64,000 bases of DNA from Candidatus Nitronauta litoralis (GTDB taxonomy: Bacteria > Nitrospinota > Nitrospinia > Nitrospinales > Nitrospinaceae): NCBI GenBank assembly GCA_015698285.1, contig CP048685.1, positions 1,612,001 to 1,676,000 on the forward strand, in the 5' to 3' direction. Position numbers and translations under genes: made by a program. Position 1 is the first letter of the stretch. Every line of letters begins with the position of its first letter. The notes under the pieces are model-generated. The model made no database searches. It saw nothing but the letters and a program-made list of their open reading frames with translations, and was not told the origin of the DNA. Of this stretch, positions 61,901 to 64,000 are shown one piece after another.

Positions 61901-62344
61901 TCAATTACCGTTGTTGGGCAGGACGGGTTGCCACTCCTGGTCTTTGGGTTCCGGCAGGGACGGATGGCGCTTTATGCGGTAGTTGGTGTTTTCCTTTATC
62001 CAGTCCAGCAGTTCATCATAAGACTTAAAATGCTCGGTGAATCCGTATTCATTTGCCGTGTATTCGCATGATTCAATGCTGTGTTCGCGGCAGATGTAGG
62101 GCCGGGTTTCGTAGATGCTGCACTGATTGTTTTCTGTCAGGAATTTGCAACGCGAATCGACCATGATGTACCAGCTGTTGCGCTCAATGTAGAAGGTAAC
62201 TCCCTTGTGCGCGATTTGCCACAGCAGGGCTTCGTAATCCTTGCGCGACTCCGGTTCATCGATTTCAAATGCGAAGTAGGTGCAGCACTTCGCGGGCATA
62301 CAGAACTGGCATTGATCCCAGGGTTGTTTTATTTTTGCAGGCAT
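61901..62344 (-). CDS. YkgJ-family cysteine-cluster protein
   Basis: The 147-residue protein contains CQFCMPAKCC at about residues 12-21 and then DSRCKFL, QCSIYETRPYICREHS and SCEY. This conserved set of eight or nine Cys matches the YkgJ zinc- or iron-sulphur-binding family, whose function is unknown. It converges on rplQ with a shared terminator. Confidence 0.85.
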   Translation of the reverse strand: MPAKIKQPWDQCQFCMPAKCCTYFAFEIDEPESRKDYEALLWQIAHKGVTFYIERNSWYIMVDSRCKFLTENNQCSIYETRPYICREHSIESCEYTANEYGFTEHFKSYDELLDWIKENTNYRIKRHPSLPEPKDQEWQPVLPNNGN

Positions 62345-62557
62345 GATGTCTTCCTTGGATTTTTTGGGGTAGGTGATGCGAAGAACGAAATTACAATCGC
62401 TATGCTAGTCTGCTCCATCCACTTTGGCAAGTACCTAATCTAAAGAATTCAATCCATTGCACATAAAAATTTTTATGAGTTTAATTAATGGTTGCATCCC
62501 AAAGTGATTTCTATATGATTTGGAACGCCGAAAAATATTTTTACTAAGGGTTGGAAA

Positions 62558-64000
62558 ATGAAAAAGGTCCTAATATTTCCAATATTTTTTATTTTGGTTC
62601 TCGCTCCAAAAGTATGGTCCAGCTCAAATGAGAAAATGGTTTGTGCTGCTTCGATAAAGCCTGTAGACGGCAATGTAAAAATAATCCAAAAGAACAAATG
62701 TGGCGTGCCACCAAAAGCATTGGAATATCTTGAACTCCAATTGGGTCTGAAAGGGAAAAATTTTTATGATCTTGGAGACGACTTATTTTTTTACCGAACA
62801 GAAATCCACCAATGGTTGAGCTCATTTCAAGAGTTGACAGAGAATATGGAAAGGGAAAAACCAGGTGGAGAGAAAGTTAATAAAATATTGGACTTGGTTA
62901 ATAAGGGTGAGTTTAAGGATGCCCTGAAAAATATTGATGTACTAATATCAATGGCATCAAAAAATCCAAAAATACAATCTGTGCATATTTTTAATCGCGG
63001 AAAGATCTTGGAATTGGGGTTTAAACCAATAGATGCCTTAGTGGATTATAAAAGAGCATTTTTAAAAAATCCGGACTACTTCCCGAATTTCAAGGCCTTG
63101 GTTTCTCTTTTATTGGCTCAGAATAAATTTGCAGAGGCAGAAAATATTTTAAAGCAGGCGTTAATCGAGGGCAACTCTATAAAAGGGCTTTCCCCTATGG
63201 ATATACACCTGCGACGATCTTTTGTATTGAACGTATTAGGAAACGTTTTTTTATCGACAAACCGTTTAAAGGAAGCGGAAGAGGTTTATTTGGAGGCGCA
63301 GCAGAGCTATAAAAAATTTTCAGGTCCGAATTTCTTTTTATTACAGCCCAATAAAAGCGCGACGATGAACAATCTGGGGGTATTGTACAAAGAAAAAAAC
63401 CAACTTAAAAAAGCAGAAACATATTTTAAAAAGGTTATAAAGCTTAGGAAAAAAGAAGGTAATGAAGTTCAAGGGGGAGAGGGGCTGTCAACTGTGTCTG
63501 CCATGTTTAACCTTGGGGACGTTTACTTGAATACCTATAATTTGAAAAATGCTGAGGAAATGTTTTTAAGTGCTTGGGCTATTCAAGAGCATAGTTTCAA
63601 AAAAGATGTCCAAGTTTTCAGACATCATATTAAGGACACTCGAAGCCACCTAATTTATTATTATATTGTTTCCAACAGGTTCGGTGAGGCTGAAGCACTG
63701 GCCAAAAGATCTTTAAAGGAGTACCAAAAATTTGCGGAAAAGTATATTGAAGCCTATCAGCCTTATATTGCGTCAGTTAGGACGTCATTAGGGGCTGTTT
63801 ATAAGGCCACCCATCGGCTTCAAGAAGCTGAAGAAATGATCACCAAAGGGTTGGAAACTTTCAAGGCCTTTGGGAAAAAGGATCCGGCCGCTTTTTCTGG
63901 TGCGGTGCCGCCTGTTGTTCTTGAGCTTGGAAAAATATTTGTGCAAACCCTGCGTTTCGAAAAAGGGGAAAAATATCTGGTTGAAGCTTTGAAATATTAC
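62558..64000 (+). CDS. Secreted TPR-repeat protein, 3' end outside window
   Basis: The frame is open from ATG 62558 to the last base, giving 481 residues. A signal peptide (VLIFPIFFILVLAP then a short polar stretch) starts it. TPR units begin near residue 105 and recur (for example AEAENILKQALIEG, KEAEEVYLEAQQSYKKF and KKAETYFKKVIKLRKKEG). The sequence is AT-rich. Preceded by AAGGGTTGGAAA. TPR proteins of this type mediate protein interactions at the envelope; no enzymatic domain is visible so far. Confidence 0.8.
   Translation, partial: MKKVLIFPIFFILVLAPKVWSSSNEKMVCAASIKPVDGNVKIIQKNKCGVPPKALEYLELQLGLKGKNFYDLGDDLFFYRTEIHQWLSSFQELTENMEREKPGGEKVNKILDLVNKGEFKDALKNIDVLISMASKNPKIQSVHIFNRGKILELGFKPIDALVDYKRAFLKNPDYFPNFKALVSLLLAQNKFAEAENILKQALIEGNSIKGLSPMDIHLRRSFVLNVLGNVFLSTNRLKEAEEVYLEAQQSYKKFSGPNFFLLQPNKSATMNNLGVLYKEKNQLKKAETYFKKVIKLRKKEGNEVQGGEGLSTVSAMFNLGDVYLNTYNLKNAEEMFLSAWAIQEHSFKKDVQVFRHHIKDTRSHLIYYYIVSNRFGEAEALAKRSLKEYQKFAEKYIEAYQPYIASVRTSLGAVYKATHRLQEAEEMITKGLETFKAFGKKDPAAFSGAVPPVVLELGKIFVQTLRFEKGEKYLVEALKYY

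Overview
The window reads as a Gram-negative bacterial chromosome of roughly balanced base composition. Evidence for an LPS outer membrane is an lpxK gene and two KdtA-family genes. The gene content (tandem TMTC-like TPR membrane proteins, HD-GYP proteins, an all zinc-type set of S4, S14, L33 and L36) is compatible with a Nitrospinota or deltaproteobacterium-like lineage, but that assignment is an inference and not proven here.

Region 1 (1-14.5 kb) is accessory DNA. It opens with the 3' end of an adenine-specific DNA methyltransferase. A tightly packed set follows: DUF262 protein, DUF3696-type ATPase, an unrecognised 318-residue protein, and a UvrD-like helicase with a RelE-like N-terminus. 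This resembles an uncharacterised defence cassette. Next come a degenerate trypsin-like protein, a SagB-type oxidoreductase, a DegP-like protease divergent from a membrane-anchored Hsp20-like protein, a relaxase remnant, a RelE-type toxin-antitoxin pair with a likely operator, and a DUF5131-TcmP pair. The region ends in about 400 bases of non-coding DNA rich in perfect hairpins, shortly before a tRNA-Leu gene.

Region 2 (14.9-29.4 kb) holds envelope and signalling genes. On the minus strand lie two KdtA-family genes (the downstream one lacks the expected acidic active-site residues) followed by two TMTC-like TPR membrane proteins. On the plus strand lie lpxK, a repeat-laden intergenic stretch, an ICMT-type methyltransferase, a large lipoprotein with a PDZ domain and about twelve repeats of about 26 residues, an amidohydrolase and a REC/HD-GYP regulator. 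A second HD-GYP protein faces the last of these.

Region 3 (29.8-61.9 kb) is the core transcription-translation superoperon. Its order is tRNA-Tyr, tRNA-Gly, tRNA-Thr, rpmG, tRNA-Trp, secE, nusG, rplK, rplA, rplJ, rplL, rpoB, rpoC, rpsL, rpsG, fusA, tuf, the S10/spc/alpha ribosomal genes with secY, adk and infA, then rpoA and rplQ, closed by a strong terminator. rpmD (L30) and map are absent from their usual places, and no tuf lies between tRNA-Thr and rpmG. Hairpins between rplL and rpoB, rpoB and rpoC, and rpsD and rpoA suggest internal control points.

Region 4 (61.9-64 kb) carries a YkgJ-type cysteine-cluster gene and the start of a secreted TPR protein cut by the window edge. No rRNA genes, CRISPR arrays or intact insertion sequences were seen.
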